Positions 17,024 to 27,034 are shown, numbered from the stretch's first letter. The stretch: DNA of 50,553 nt from Oligoflexales bacterium (GCA_018060885.1 JAGOVF010000006.1:1-50553); one strand, 5' to 3'. Program-made: numbers and translations. Notes: generated by a model not told the origin, from the letters alone.

Positions 17024-20000
17024 ATGTATTGTTTAAAAACAAAAAAAGAATTATTTGCGCTTTTGACTATTCTGGCGCTTCTTTTTCCAAGCTACCTTAT
17101 CAGCAAGCCTACGATTCAGGTTGAAAACTCAAAACAAAAGAGTAAAGAATTCTCACCCACCATTGAGAACCATGCGGAGTTTTTCCAGCAAGCTTCTCAA
17201 CAAGAAAATATCAATGCTGACAAAGCTGACGAGATTCGAGTTAAAAGTATAAATTCAATTAGCTCACTCATAGAATCAGAGAAAATAGACAAGAACAAGA
17301 AATTCGAACTCTATTTAAGAATGGGGGAGCTTTACGTTGAGCGCCACGACTATCTGAGAGGAAAAGAAATCGAGTCATTTGTTAAAGAATATGACAAATG
17401 GCAAAATGAAGGCGCAAAAAATAAAGAACCTGTGATTAATCATCAAAATTCGAAGAACGAGCTCACAAAAGGCACCAATGCATTTCGCAGTTTAGTTACT
17501 AAATATCCAAAGCATCCGCGCCTAGATGCTGTACTAATGGAATTGGGCAGAAACCTTACACGTTTAAACAATGATAATGCAATTATGTACTATAACCAGC
17601 TATTGACAGAATATCCAAAATCAAAGCTCATACCAGATGTCTATCTTGCTTTGGGAGAGCACTATTTTGATAAACATGACATAAACAATGCACTCAAAAA
17701 CTACAGAAAAGCAATGGACTTTAAAGATCACCGTGTTTATCCCTATGCCGTGTATAAACTCGGTTGGTCACATTTCAATTATAACAATCAAAGTCCGCAA
17801 GAAGAAAAAGAAAATCTCAACAAAGCTCTAGCCGCATTCAAATTAGTAATTAAACTTGCTGATAAGAACAAAGACAATTCAGCCCTGACAAATCTACGTG
17901 AGGAAGCTGTTAAAGATCTGGTGCTTGTATGGGCAGAAATTGAAGACGTCGATGCGGCATGGGCTTATTTCAAGACTATAGGTGAGAATGATGCTTTCTT
18001 TGTTTTATTAGAGCGTTTAGGTGGCATTTATTCTGAACAAGGCAAAAATGACAAAGCTCTTGCTGTTTACAATCGCCTTTTAAATCAGGCTCCTAATCGC
18101 GAAAGCAGTCCAAAAATCCATGAAAATATTGCTCGACTTTACGAAGTCACCAACAAACCTGAGTTGATAGTTAGCACTCTCGATACTATGGCAAAGCTCT
18201 ATGTGAATAACGGTGCTTGGGTGAAAGCACAAAAGGACGCGCCAAAAGAACTTTTTGAAGGAGTTGCAAAACAACTAGAAAATTCACTCTATCGTTATGC
18301 CGCGACGTTTCATAATTCCGGGATTAAAAGGGATGGCAAGCGAAGCTTTGTTTTAGCGCGCGATAGCTACTTGATCTATTTGAGGTCATTTCCCGAACAC
18401 GCAAACGCCTATACAATTAGGTACAACTTAGCAGACATCTATTTCAACCTTAACGAATATGACCAAGCTGCAAGCGAATATATGACAGTGTCTCAAAATA
18501 AAAGTGAGAGCAAATTTCTCAAAGACGCCGCCATGAATGCCGTAGTATCAATGAATAAGATCATTGAAATAAAAAAATACCCTACACTTCCACCACCCGG
18601 TGAAGTTGCTGAACCGGTGGCAATTCCATCCGAAAAATTAAAACTGATTAAAACGCTCGAAAACTTCGTCGCTCTTTTGCCAAAAGAAAAGAATTCTAGC
18701 AACTTTACGATGACAGCTAGTAATATTTACTTCAGCTATGGGCACTATGAAAAAGCAATTACTCAATACAAAGGTATAATCGAAACTTATCCTGAAACAA
18801 AAGAAGCAGAAAATTCCGTACAAATCGTTATTAATTTTTTCGCAAAACACAAAAAATGGCCTGACATGGTTGCCTTTATCGGTAGCGTATCGTCAAAACC
18901 TAATTTGTTGAAAGATCCAAAATTACGTGATTTTGTCTCTAAAAGTTTGCAAAATGCCACATTTAATCTTGCATTGTTGGAAGAAAGTCGAAAAAACTAT
19001 CTAGCAGCTGCAGATAAATTTATGGAATACCAAAAGAATTTTTCTAAAGACGAAAACTCAGATCGAGCTCTACATAATGCTTCAATAAATTATTATCGAG
19101 CTGGAAAAGCTGTTTCTGCAATAAACGCATTGGAGATGCTGATTAACAATTATCCAAAATCAACCATGGCTCCAGATGCATTTGCAAAACTTGCAGAGAC
19201 CAATGATGGACTAGGAGAAGTTGAAAAGGCCGCTTATTACTATTCGCAATTAGGTACGCGTTACCCAACAGATAAAAGAACACCTATCAGCCTTTATAAT
19301 GCTGCAACTATCTATTTTGGATTAACCAAGTTTTCCGATGCAAAATTAAATTATCAGAAGGTAATAGCTAGTCATAAAAATTCTGAATTCTTTTTGAAAT
19401 CTTTGAGTGGCTTGGCAGCTACTTACGAAAAAACAGCCTTATATAAAGATGCCTCAAACGAGTATGAAAAATTGTCAAAAGTCGCTACTGATAAACAAAC
19501 TAAAATGTTCGCCCGCGCAAAACAAGCTTCACTTATGCTTAAATTTGGCGAAACAAAAAAAGGCGACAGGCTTATGACTGATTTGTTAAGAGAAGTTACT
19601 TCGGATCAAGAAACAGAAGCCTTTGAGGCAAGAAAGATTGTTGCCGAATACCACTTTTCTGCGATTCAAAACAAGTACAACGAATTTATGAACACAACAC
19701 TTCAGATAGCTAAATTAGAAAAGACAGTCAATGATAAACAAAACATTTTAAAATTTCTTGCCGATAGCTACCAAAGAATTATCGCAATTGGCAGCCCTGA
19801 ATACTTGGTTGCAAGTCTCTACCAATTAGGTTGTTTGCATGAAGATTTTTCTAATCGACTGTTTGCGGTTGAGGCACCGAAAGGAACTGCACCCAAAGAA
19901 GTCGACCAACTCAAATCAACACTTGAAAAATTAGCATTTCCTTTGAAAAAAGACGCAATGGAATACTTCGAAACCGCGTACCAGAAATCAATTGCAGTGC

Positions 20001-20152
20001 ATTCATTTTCCAGCTGGACTCAGTTGACTTATAAAAAATTGACTCAATTAAACAGTACAAAGTATCCGCTTATCGACGCAATCGCGCTGACACCTGGATA
20101 CCAAAGTCATAAAATTGTATTAACAGATGCCACAGCTAGTTTGGCTAATTAA
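17024..20152 (+). CDS. large periplasmic TPR protein (GltD/AgmU-like architecture)
   Basis: A 1042-residue protein with a signal peptide (hydrophobic 12-28) and TPR repeats along most of its length, with repeated Y-P-K/S and A-x-x-x-Y-x-x-L patterns from about 150 to 880. TPR arrays are protein-interaction scaffolds. Size, signal peptide and position in a barrel/TPR/TPR-lipoprotein cluster resemble AgmU (GltD) of the myxobacterial gliding complex, but the assignment needs a profile search. RBS AGAGGAG precedes the ATG. Confidence 0.75.
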   Translation: MYCLKTKKELFALLTILALLFPSYLISKPTIQVENSKQKSKEFSPTIENHAEFFQQASQQENINADKADEIRVKSINSISSLIESEKIDKNKKFELYLRMGELYVERHDYLRGKEIESFVKEYDKWQNEGAKNKEPVINHQNSKNELTKGTNAFRSLVTKYPKHPRLDAVLMELGRNLTRLNNDNAIMYYNQLLTEYPKSKLIPDVYLALGEHYFDKHDINNALKNYRKAMDFKDHRVYPYAVYKLGWSHFNYNNQSPQEEKENLNKALAAFKLVIKLADKNKDNSALTNLREEAVKDLVLVWAEIEDVDAAWAYFKTIGENDAFFVLLERLGGIYSEQGKNDKALAVYNRLLNQAPNRESSPKIHENIARLYEVTNKPELIVSTLDTMAKLYVNNGAWVKAQKDAPKELFEGVAKQLENSLYRYAATFHNSGIKRDGKRSFVLARDSYLIYLRSFPEHANAYTIRYNLADIYFNLNEYDQAASEYMTVSQNKSESKFLKDAAMNAVVSMNKIIEIKKYPTLPPPGEVAEPVAIPSEKLKLIKTLENFVALLPKEKNSSNFTMTASNIYFSYGHYEKAITQYKGIIETYPETKEAENSVQIVINFFAKHKKWPDMVAFIGSVSSKPNLLKDPKLRDFVSKSLQNATFNLALLEESRKNYLAAADKFMEYQKNFSKDENSDRALHNASINYYRAGKAVSAINALEMLINNYPKSTMAPDAFAKLAETNDGLGEVEKAAYYYSQLGTRYPTDKRTPISLYNAATIYFGLTKFSDAKLNYQKVIASHKNSEFFLKSLSGLAATYEKTALYKDASNEYEKLSKVATDKQTKMFARAKQASLMLKFGETKKGDRLMTDLLREVTSDQETEAFEARKIVAEYHFSAIQNKYNEFMNTTLQIAKLEKTVNDKQNILKFLADSYQRIIAIGSPEYLVASLYQLGCLHEDFSNRLFAVEAPKGTAPKEVDQLKSTLEKLAFPLKKDAMEYFETAYQKSIAVHSFSSWTQLTYKKLTQLNSTKYPLIDAIALTPGYQSHKIVLTDATASLAN

Positions 20153-20166
20153 AAAGGAGTTATTAT

Positions 20167-21291
20167 ATGAAGCATTATTCTTTATTAAGCTGTTGGCTAC
20201 TCTTATCGTTTCTGTGGATGTCTTGCAAAACGACAGAACCTATACGTTCTGTTAACTCCGAGCGTCAAGAGGCGCTGCTTTATTCTTCTTATGACCCGAA
20301 CTCCTCTGTATCTTCAGGCTATAAAGGCTTGGACTCCTTAGTTAAAGCTACCGAAGAGCGAGTTAATTCAAATCCGAATGAAATTGACGCAATTTTGAAC
20401 CTCGCCCAAATGTATCTTTTACAAAATAGAATTGCCGACGCAGAACTTTTAGCGAAACGCGCCTTGGCAATAGACTTCAAAAATATCGCGGCGAAAAAAG
20501 TACTTGCGACCACTACTTTTAAAAAAGGCCAGCATGATTTAGCTGAGGTTCTGCTCTTGAATTTAGGCGGAGAAAATTCAAATGATAGCGAAGTTTTAAA
20601 TTTACTGGGTCTCATAAGCTTAGAGAAAAAGGACCCAACTAAAGCGATCTACTACTTAAAAAAGGGACTCGAAATCAACGCAGAAGATTCAGCCATAAGA
20701 ATGAATTTAGGCGGAATGTATTTAGAATATCGCCAATTGCATCTAGCTGCCGCTCAATTTGAGCGAGTTTTAAAATCTATGCCCCAACACATTGATGCAA
20801 AAATTAATTTAGGTATCGTCAAAATGGCACGAGGAGAAGCAGAAGCCGCGGAAACTGATTTTGGTGAAGTTTTAAAATCAGATGACAAAAATTTACCCGC
20901 ACTTTATAACTATGCATCGGTTCTGTATCAGCTACAAAAATATAAAGATAGCGAATCAGTTCTTAAAAAATACATAGCTTTGCTCCCTGAAAATTCTCAA
21001 CAAATGCAAATGGCCTTCGCATTGGCCGACAAATTGCAACAAGCCCAAGGCTCAGAAAGCGGCATAAGCAGCGAAGAAATTAAAAGCCTATCCGACCGTA
21101 TGGCAGCTTCAGAGACAAATAATACTAAACGAGTTGTCCAAAAAGACGCCCTGAAAACACAAGCCCCTAAAGAAGAAGTTAAGCCAACCGTAATGGAAAA
21201 AGCAAAAGTGAACACAAATCCAGAAAAGGGTACTGTTCAAAAAGTTTACCAAGACGAAAACATTGAAGACTTAGAACGAGCATTGAAATAG
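20167..21291 (+). CDS. TPR lipoprotein (AglT/GltE-like)
   Basis: A 374-residue lipoprotein: signal peptide with WMSC lipobox (Cys 20), then five or more TPR units between about 50 and 285 (NLAQMYLLQNRIADAELLAKR, LNLLGLISLEKKDPTKAIYYL and similar), and a Lys/Glu-rich tail. AAAGGAG precedes the ATG, 14 bases after the previous gene. It resembles TPR lipoproteins such as AglT (GltE) of the gliding machinery in order and shape. This is inference. Confidence 0.75.
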   Translation: MKHYSLLSCWLLLSFLWMSCKTTEPIRSVNSERQEALLYSSYDPNSSVSSGYKGLDSLVKATEERVNSNPNEIDAILNLAQMYLLQNRIADAELLAKRALAIDFKNIAAKKVLATTTFKKGQHDLAEVLLLNLGGENSNDSEVLNLLGLISLEKKDPTKAIYYLKKGLEINAEDSAIRMNLGGMYLEYRQLHLAAAQFERVLKSMPQHIDAKINLGIVKMARGEAEAAETDFGEVLKSDDKNLPALYNYASVLYQLQKYKDSESVLKKYIALLPENSQQMQMAFALADKLQQAQGSESGISSEEIKSLSDRMAASETNNTKRVVQKDALKTQAPKEEVKPTVMEKAKVNTNPEKGTVQKVYQDENIEDLERALK

Positions 21292-21313
21292 TCGCAAAAT
21301 GGAGCTTTTTAAT

Positions 21314-21595
21314 ATGAAAATCAAAAAAATAATGATTATGAGTCTTTTATTATTTTCGGCATCTCTTCTTAGCGCCGAAGAAGAAGCTCGACCGGATTAC
21401 GTAAAAGAAGCACTCCTTTCTTCAACTAAGTTAGATTTTAGTGAAGCTTTAATTGACGGAAAAATGAAAGCCCCTGTCGGGTTTATGATTTCAGGTCGCC
21501 AAAATCAATCATTGACTCAAATGGTAAAACTAAGGTCGGAATTCAGACGGGAGCTCAGGGGATCAAAATTAGGCGCTAAGAGCCTGGGCCATTAA
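21314..21595 (+). CDS. small secreted protein, CglF/AgmX-tail-like
   Basis: The 93-residue product from ATG 21314 (GGAG at 21301) has a signal peptide cut near LLSAEEE. The mature 70 residues contain LDFSEALIDGKMKAPVGF and LTQMVKLRSEFRRELRGS. This pattern (an I-x-G, then P, then a basic/hydrophobic helix with an RxxFxxEL core) recalls short proteins and C-terminal tails encoded with gliding-type clusters, such as CglF or the end of AgmX. It closes the plus-strand block 14497-21595. Assignment is tentative. Confidence 0.6.
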   Translation: MKIKKIMIMSLLLFSASLLSAEEEARPDYVKEALLSSTKLDFSEALIDGKMKAPVGFMISGRQNQSLTQMVKLRSEFRRELRGSKLGAKSLGH

Positions 21596-21612
21596 GGGAA
21601 ATCTAATTTTTT

Positions 21613-22275
21613 TCAAATCGCAACATTGTAGCTGAGACTAACTTCTGCTGCGTGTAATTTCATAGTCGCAGTACCTCGCCATCGATCGATCCTGAGATCA
21701 AAAAAGCTATTTTCTCCGAGCTTATAGAGATAGCCTAAACCAATCGATACTCCAACTTCTTGCTTATAATCTAGGCTTTTTTTCATCGGTATCATTGCCT
21801 TTTGGACTGGTAATAAATAGAGCAATTTAGTGCCCAAATATATAAAATGTGGATAAAATAAGCGCGTCATATAGTTAATTTCCTGATATAAATTAAAAAT
21901 TGGAAGTTCGCGGTCTATGCCCTTTTGTTTCATAAGTTTAAAGCCGCCTCCTACTCCCAGGAGCCACTTTGGATGGAAAATATAGCGATACCCTAGGTGC
22001 CAGTGACTTTTTGATGTACTCAATTCCGAAGACCCAGAGGCTAGTGGCATAGTTTTAGAAGCAGTAACTGCAAAATAAGTATCTTTAAAGAGAAGCGGCG
22101 TTTCTTGACTAGTATTACGCGATATTTCAGCAGTAGGTAGCGGCTCTTTAGTTGTAGGTTGCACTTGCGAAAAAGCATTGCTCGTACAAGTCATGACAAA
22201 GAAAAAAAGCCAGGGATATGACTTGCCCTTAAAAAAATTAAATAGAATCTCGCTATAATCAGACGCATCACTCAT
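21613..22275 (-). CDS. probable outer-membrane protein, unknown
   Basis: A 220-residue protein with a hydrophobic stretch at about 20-36 ending in SNAFSQV, consistent with a signal peptide after a long N-terminus. The mature part has alternating polar/hydrophobic strands and ends with EVSLSYNVAI, as in small beta-barrels. The ATG at 22275 has no visible ribosome binding site, so the start may lie further in. It converges on the gliding-like cluster with a 17-base gap. Confidence 0.55.
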   Translation of the reverse strand: MSDASDYSEILFNFFKGKSYPWLFFFVMTCTSNAFSQVQPTTKEPLPTAEISRNTSQETPLLFKDTYFAVTASKTMPLASGSSELSTSKSHWHLGYRYIFHPKWLLGVGGGFKLMKQKGIDRELPIFNLYQEINYMTRLFYPHFIYLGTKLLYLLPVQKAMIPMKKSLDYKQEVGVSIGLGYLYKLGENSFFDLRIDRWRGTATMKLHAAEVSLSYNVAI

Positions 22276-22331
22276 AAAATTAGGTTATTCTATGAACCGT
22301 ATATTGACAATAAATATCGTCGAGGTCAGCC

Positions 22332-23645
22332 TTGCTTTGGAATTACTTATTAATTTTTTTATGCTGTCTACTGCCAATTTTTTCAGGGTATTTAGTCTGT
22401 TTTCTACTACTTCTGTACCTTGTATATAAAAAATTTATTCTAGATGTAGCCGAACTTGCCAATACAGCTCGCCCATTATTACTAGACGAGTCCGACAAGC
22501 CTAGTTTTAGAGCGAAGTTTTACACCCTTCAAAAACCATTATTTGTCGGCCTTACGATTCTTATAGCATGTTTTTTTATTTCGTCTTTAGGAAGCTATTT
22601 TCAAAATGGATCAGAAGTAAAATTTGGCGTGTGGCTAAAACCTTTTGTCCATTTATTAGCAAAAACTTTTGTTCTATATACTGTTCTTGTTATTGCATTC
22701 GGCAGAATTTATTTAGATTCAAAAGTAGCAGAAAAAAAATTGCATAACTTCGGCTTCTTGAGTGGACTTTTAATAATTGCAGGGATTTATTTAATATACT
22801 GTCTCTTTCAACGCGAATACGGTTTGGATTGGTCGCGTGGATTCGCTGCTTATTTACCAAACAACCGTCTGACTGGAACTTCTTACCGTGTTTCTGGCTT
22901 TATGAGTCACCCACTCACATTAGCCTACAATTTATGCCTCATTTTAACAGCTCATTTGTTATTTCTTAAAGTCAGATTAGCTTCACTTTCATCTCCACAA
23001 AAAGCCGCACACGGGCTCTTGCTCCTTTTCTTACTTTCTATACTTCTGCTTTCTCAATCGAGATTTCCTTTTGTCCTAACAATTATAAGTTTTATGGCCG
23101 TTTTGTCTTTCAAAAAAGCGCATTTAAAATACCTTCTACCATTAACAGTTTTTGCGGGAATTGCGCTCTATATTGAAGGCTCAATTATAGAAAGATTTAC
23201 TCACACGCTAAAATTTGCGGAATTTGATCGATTAAAATTCTGGAAAGTACATCTTGAAATTTTTAAAGAAAGCCCGATTTTTGGAAATTCTCCAAAAATC
23301 TCTGCTGGTACTTTAGAGCCATTTTACGCGAAATTTTCCTACCGTGATAAAATATATACAGCCCATAATATTTTTATTCAAATATTGGCAAATTATGGAA
23401 TTGTGGGATTTTTTGGCTTTTTATTTTTTCTGGTAAAACTTTGGCAATTTTTCAAAACATTAGCAAAATCAGCAAATGAACGCTCAATCATCGTTTTCTT
23501 TTTCGTCTTTGTTGGTTGCAACTTGCTACAAAATGCGTTTTACGATTCTGAATTTGTATATTCTTTTTGGGTGATGATTTGTTCACTGGGAGCGGTCGTC
23601 GCTAGGATTGATCAAAAAAATGAGCGATTATGTAAAAATCAGTAA
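22332..23645 (+). CDS. O-antigen ligase / polymerase family membrane protein
   Basis: A 437-residue polytopic membrane protein with ten or more hydrophobic segments. The conserved region before the C-terminus (YTAHNIFIQILANYG) matches the Wzy_C/O-antigen ligase family, and LLLSQSRFPF matches the family's Arg-containing motif in the middle. Such proteins join or polymerise surface glycans at the periplasmic face. The start is TTG 22332 with GAGG upstream. The next gene overlaps its end by 26 bases. Confidence 0.8.
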   Translation: MLWNYLLIFLCCLLPIFSGYLVCFLLLLYLVYKKFILDVAELANTARPLLLDESDKPSFRAKFYTLQKPLFVGLTILIACFFISSLGSYFQNGSEVKFGVWLKPFVHLLAKTFVLYTVLVIAFGRIYLDSKVAEKKLHNFGFLSGLLIIAGIYLIYCLFQREYGLDWSRGFAAYLPNNRLTGTSYRVSGFMSHPLTLAYNLCLILTAHLLFLKVRLASLSSPQKAAHGLLLLFLLSILLLSQSRFPFVLTIISFMAVLSFKKAHLKYLLPLTVFAGIALYIEGSIIERFTHTLKFAEFDRLKFWKVHLEIFKESPIFGNSPKISAGTLEPFYAKFSYRDKIYTAHNIFIQILANYGIVGFFGFLFFLVKLWQFFKTLAKSANERSIIVFFFVFVGCNLLQNAFYDSEFVYSFWVMICSLGAVVARIDQKNERLCKNQ

Positions 23646-24408
23646 TAAAGAGCGGATCGAACGCATTTTATTAAAAGTTTGTGAGTCTCAGTTAAAAGTA
23701 TTTTTACGAATTTCAAAAACCTCGCAAGTAGCTATTCGCTCAACAGCCATCAATGTGCATTTTAACGATGAGCAACCTAGAATTTTAGTTAGTAGTATTT
23801 CTGCAAACGGATTAGAACTTCTGCGTGGCTTAAAAAACAATGCTCCGGTTTGGGTAGAGTTTATTATGCTTTCAAGCAAAATTGTTTTTGAAAGCGCCCT
23901 TTTCTCTATCAATGGCAATTCTGCCTTCTTAAAAGTCCCTGAATATTTAATCAATATTGAGCGTCGACAAAACATGCGCTACGGAATTAGCGACGCCTAT
24001 CCGGCATATTTTTCCAATGCGATAATCGATAAAATTGCACAAAGTGGAATTTCAGAACCCAACTTTGAACTCTACAACAATCAAAAGAATAGAGTGATTT
24101 TGAGTGATATCAGCATGGGTGGAGCATGCATATCCTCATATTTTCCTTTTTTAAAAGAATTACAGGCAAGCGAAATAATTGACTTTCATTCAAAGCTTTA
24201 CCTACCCATGCGAAGTCCAATAGAGTTACCAACCACCATAAGATGGCAAAAGAAAGTTACTGAACGTTTTGAGTCCTTCGGCAACAAAGATAATGTCAGC
24301 ACCGTCTATAAGGTAGGAGTACAGTTTGTCGAAGATTTAGTTTCTGACGAAGTTAAAGGAAAGCTCATTCAATATATGGCGCGCTTAAATCAACAAAATG
24401 CAGTTTAA
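23620..24408 (+). CDS. PilZ domain protein (YcgR-like), c-di-GMP receptor candidate
   Basis: From ATG 23620 the product is 262 residues. An N-terminal YcgR-like beta domain (about 20-112) is followed by a PilZ domain with the binding motifs RRQNMR (R116-x3-R120) and DISMGG (D163-x-S165-x2-G168). Both c-di-GMP motifs are intact. YcgR-type proteins regulate motility or polysaccharide machinery when c-di-GMP rises. Overlap with the glycan ligase/polymerase gene suggests control of surface glycan or motility, but the target is not shown. Confidence 0.85.
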   Translation: MSDYVKISNKERIERILLKVCESQLKVFLRISKTSQVAIRSTAINVHFNDEQPRILVSSISANGLELLRGLKNNAPVWVEFIMLSSKIVFESALFSINGNSAFLKVPEYLINIERRQNMRYGISDAYPAYFSNAIIDKIAQSGISEPNFELYNNQKNRVILSDISMGGACISSYFPFLKELQASEIIDFHSKLYLPMRSPIELPTTIRWQKKVTERFESFGNKDNVSTVYKVGVQFVEDLVSDEVKGKLIQYMARLNQQNAV

Positions 24409-24422
24409 AAAGGAGTTTGAAT

Positions 24423-25223
24423 TTGTTTCTAAGATATTTATTGACCTCTATACTTCTATTGTTAGTCTCATGCGAAACAATTTCCAATTTATTTTCAAGC
24501 TCAGATCCAAAAGAAATTGAAAATCTGACACCAATAACAGAAAAAAAATCTTTAGCTTTTGCCGCTGATTCTAATGAAGAAGACATACATTATAAAATTG
24601 CAAAGCTTTGGGCGAGAGTTGACGATCTAAATATAAAGCTTAAAGAGCAGGAGGAAAAAGTCAGTGTTATAGAAAAAAGCTTTGCGCTCGGCCTCAGCCC
24701 TAACAGGCCTGAAACTGAAAGCAAAATCGAAGACTTTCAGACCCCTCTTGCGACAAATGACCATGAGGACACGGAAATTCAAGCACCTCCAAAATCAGCT
24801 CCAAGCGCAAATGTGCTTGGCGAAAGCAGCATCGACGACAGTGTGTATGAAGCTGCATTTGCCAAAGTTCATGAGTTTTATCGCTTAGGGAATTATGGTA
24901 GGGCTATTGTCGAACTCAATGAATTGCGCAAAAAATATGGTGAAACCTATCGCCAAGGTATGCATATTTATTGGATAGGAAAGTGTTGGATTGGACTTCG
25001 AGAATATGAAAGTGCACGAACACATTTAGAATCTTTTATCGCTCAACAACCTAATAGCCCCTATTTAGCTAGAGCCGAATTTGATCTTGCCCGCGTTTAT
25101 CATTTAGCTGGACAAAGAAACTTAGCTGTAAAATTGCTAAAAAAGATTATTGATAGCTATCCAACTCAAGAAGTTGCGGATATGGCAAAGCTGCAACTTG
25201 AAACAATGCAGCAAGACTTATAA
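24423..25223 (+). CDS. CpoB/YbgF-like TPR lipoprotein
   Basis: TTG 24423, eight bases after AAGGAG, gives a 267-residue lipoprotein with lipobox LVSC (Cys 17). A predicted coiled coil (about 58-85, KIAKLWARVDDLNIKL) precedes a Pro/Ser linker and C-terminal TPR units from about 145 (FAKVHEFYRLGNYGRAIVEL). This is the layout of YbgF/CpoB proteins that work with Tol-Pal in outer-membrane constriction. No tol or pal genes are adjacent. A second protein with the same layout lies at 32407. Confidence 0.8.
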   Translation: MFLRYLLTSILLLLVSCETISNLFSSSDPKEIENLTPITEKKSLAFAADSNEEDIHYKIAKLWARVDDLNIKLKEQEEKVSVIEKSFALGLSPNRPETESKIEDFQTPLATNDHEDTEIQAPPKSAPSANVLGESSIDDSVYEAAFAKVHEFYRLGNYGRAIVELNELRKKYGETYRQGMHIYWIGKCWIGLREYESARTHLESFIAQQPNSPYLARAEFDLARVYHLAGQRNLAVKLLKKIIDSYPTQEVADMAKLQLETMQQDL

Positions 25224-25240
25224 ATATTCTAAAAATCGGA

Positions 25241-26977
25241 ATGAAGATGACGACAGATAAAATTGAAATTAAAATTTTAATATTCCTTCACCTTCTATTA
25301 TTAATTTCTTGTCAGAGCAACTCGGATATCCCTGAAACTGAAAGCGAGTTGAGCAACGAAGCTAATGTACAAAGCTCAAATGAAGCGGAAAATTTTAACA
25401 GTTCCTCTGAAAATCAGGGACTCAATCAAAGCCAAGGTAACAACGAAATCTTGAATGAAAGCGAAAATCCATCCTCCAATGAAGATTTTTCAGAAAATTT
25501 TTCCCAAAATAATGCGGAGTTCTCACAACAACAATACAATTCACAATCAAATCCTTTTGCACTGCAAGAAGTTGAGGATAATACAGCTTCAGCAAATCAA
25601 AACGTTTCTGAACAATCTGTCTCTAATCAATCTGCATCTGATCAATTTGCATCTAACCAATCTGCGTCTATTCAAACCGTACCAAGTCAAACTACTGCCG
25701 AGCAAAGTTTCAACAACACTCTAGAGCAAGAGCCCTTTGTCAATTTGGAATCGACAGATAACTCAATAGACCCAACAAACAACCCCGCTAATTCTGTCAA
25801 TGAATTGCCAACATCCAATCAATTACCAGCAACAAACAACAATATCGCTACAACTAACGCAGCCCCTGTTTTAAATGAAACTGGGGTTCGAATAAACGAG
25901 TTTTCCGGCACCCCGCCTCTTCCAGGCAGCATAAGAGAGCTTTTAGAGGGTGAAGCTCCTGAAGAGTACTATGTTCAACCTGGGGATACTTTATATGACA
26001 TCTGCGACCAACTTTTAGACGAACCAAGTTATTGGCCAAAGCTTTGGGCTTTAAACCCCGACATTAAAAATCCACATTTTTTACAACCAGGTATAAAATT
26101 GAGATTTTATTCAGGCGATTTAGAGACACCACCTTATCTCGAAGTGGTCAGCAAACAAGAAATACCCATAGTCGAAGAGGAAATGCTGCCAATTATTCTT
26201 GGCGAACATATTCCTTCCGAAATAGTCGAGCTTAAAGATGTCAACGTAATAGATTCTGAAGACTTTCAAAGCGATACAGAAATCACCAGCAAAATCCAAT
26301 TTGCCGGCGCCGAGTGGTTAGAAAAAGAAATAAATCTAAGAGTCCCGGGATTTGTCTTTGCGCAAAAGCAGGCGGAGTTGGGCTTTATCCTTAATGGCAT
26401 TGATGGTAACTCTTTAATTCAAGATTATGCCCAAGCTTATATTCGTTTCAATTCAAATCTACAAGCAGGCCAAACTTACACTGTATTGAGATATTCCCGA
26501 CCCACGGAAAATGGCCACCTCTATTATTACATTGCAAATGTTAGCATTGACAAACTGATCAATCAAAATCAAGCAATGGCAACAGTGAAAGATTCGCGAA
26601 CGGGGCTACTTTCTGGCGATATTATAGTTCCATATGTCTCAACTCTACGTCGCATTGATCCAGCTGTTGTTTCTTCGGCTCTTTCTGGGGCTAATGGGGC
26701 TAGTCTTTTAGCTTTCGAAAATGAATATCAGAATATAGGCTCCGGCGGGCAAATGGCGCTTCTCAATAAAGGAACTTCCAACGGGGTCGCGGTAGGACAA
26801 TACTATAATATTATACAAAAGCAAAACCGCTGGCTATTAATGGATGAGACCGATAACGGCAGTGAAGAGAACATTGGATTGCTTCGTATTATAGATACGA
26901 CTGATGTTGGGGCAGTTGCTTATATCCTGAGCTCCCAGAAAGAAGTACGCATCGGCGATCGCATCGGCGGCGGTTAG
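25241..26977 (+). CDS. LysM-domain lipoprotein with Ser/Asn/Gln-rich region
   Basis: A 578-residue lipoprotein (signal peptide, lipobox LISC). Residues about 30-225 are low complexity, rich in Ser, Asn, Gln and Glu. A LysM domain follows at about 241-290 (YYVQPGDTLYDICDQLL, then NPHFLQPGIKLRF), which binds peptidoglycan. The C-terminal 270 residues form an uncharacterised domain. The protein is likely to link the outer membrane and the cell wall. It follows the CpoB-like gene by 17 bases. Confidence 0.85.
   Translation: MKMTTDKIEIKILIFLHLLLLISCQSNSDIPETESELSNEANVQSSNEAENFNSSSENQGLNQSQGNNEILNESENPSSNEDFSENFSQNNAEFSQQQYNSQSNPFALQEVEDNTASANQNVSEQSVSNQSASDQFASNQSASIQTVPSQTTAEQSFNNTLEQEPFVNLESTDNSIDPTNNPANSVNELPTSNQLPATNNNIATTNAAPVLNETGVRINEFSGTPPLPGSIRELLEGEAPEEYYVQPGDTLYDICDQLLDEPSYWPKLWALNPDIKNPHFLQPGIKLRFYSGDLETPPYLEVVSKQEIPIVEEEMLPIILGEHIPSEIVELKDVNVIDSEDFQSDTEITSKIQFAGAEWLEKEINLRVPGFVFAQKQAELGFILNGIDGNSLIQDYAQAYIRFNSNLQAGQTYTVLRYSRPTENGHLYYYIANVSIDKLINQNQAMATVKDSRTGLLSGDIIVPYVSTLRRIDPAVVSSALSGANGASLLAFENEYQNIGSGGQMALLNKGTSNGVAVGQYYNIIQKQNRWLLMDETDNGSEENIGLLRIIDTTDVGAVAYILSSQKEVRIGDRIGGG
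25610..25669 (+). repeat. four 15-bp tandem repeats in the LysM lipoprotein gene
   Basis: Four imperfect 15-base units (for example AATCAATCTGCATCT) encode the pentapeptides EQSVS, NQSAS, DQFAS and NQSAS. The unit length keeps frame, so copy number changes would lengthen or shorten the linker. Confidence 0.75.
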
Positions 26978-27034
26978 TAGATCTTTGCAAGCTCTATAAT
27001 TTTTTCTAAGACCACTTGAAAATTATGTCCGTAA

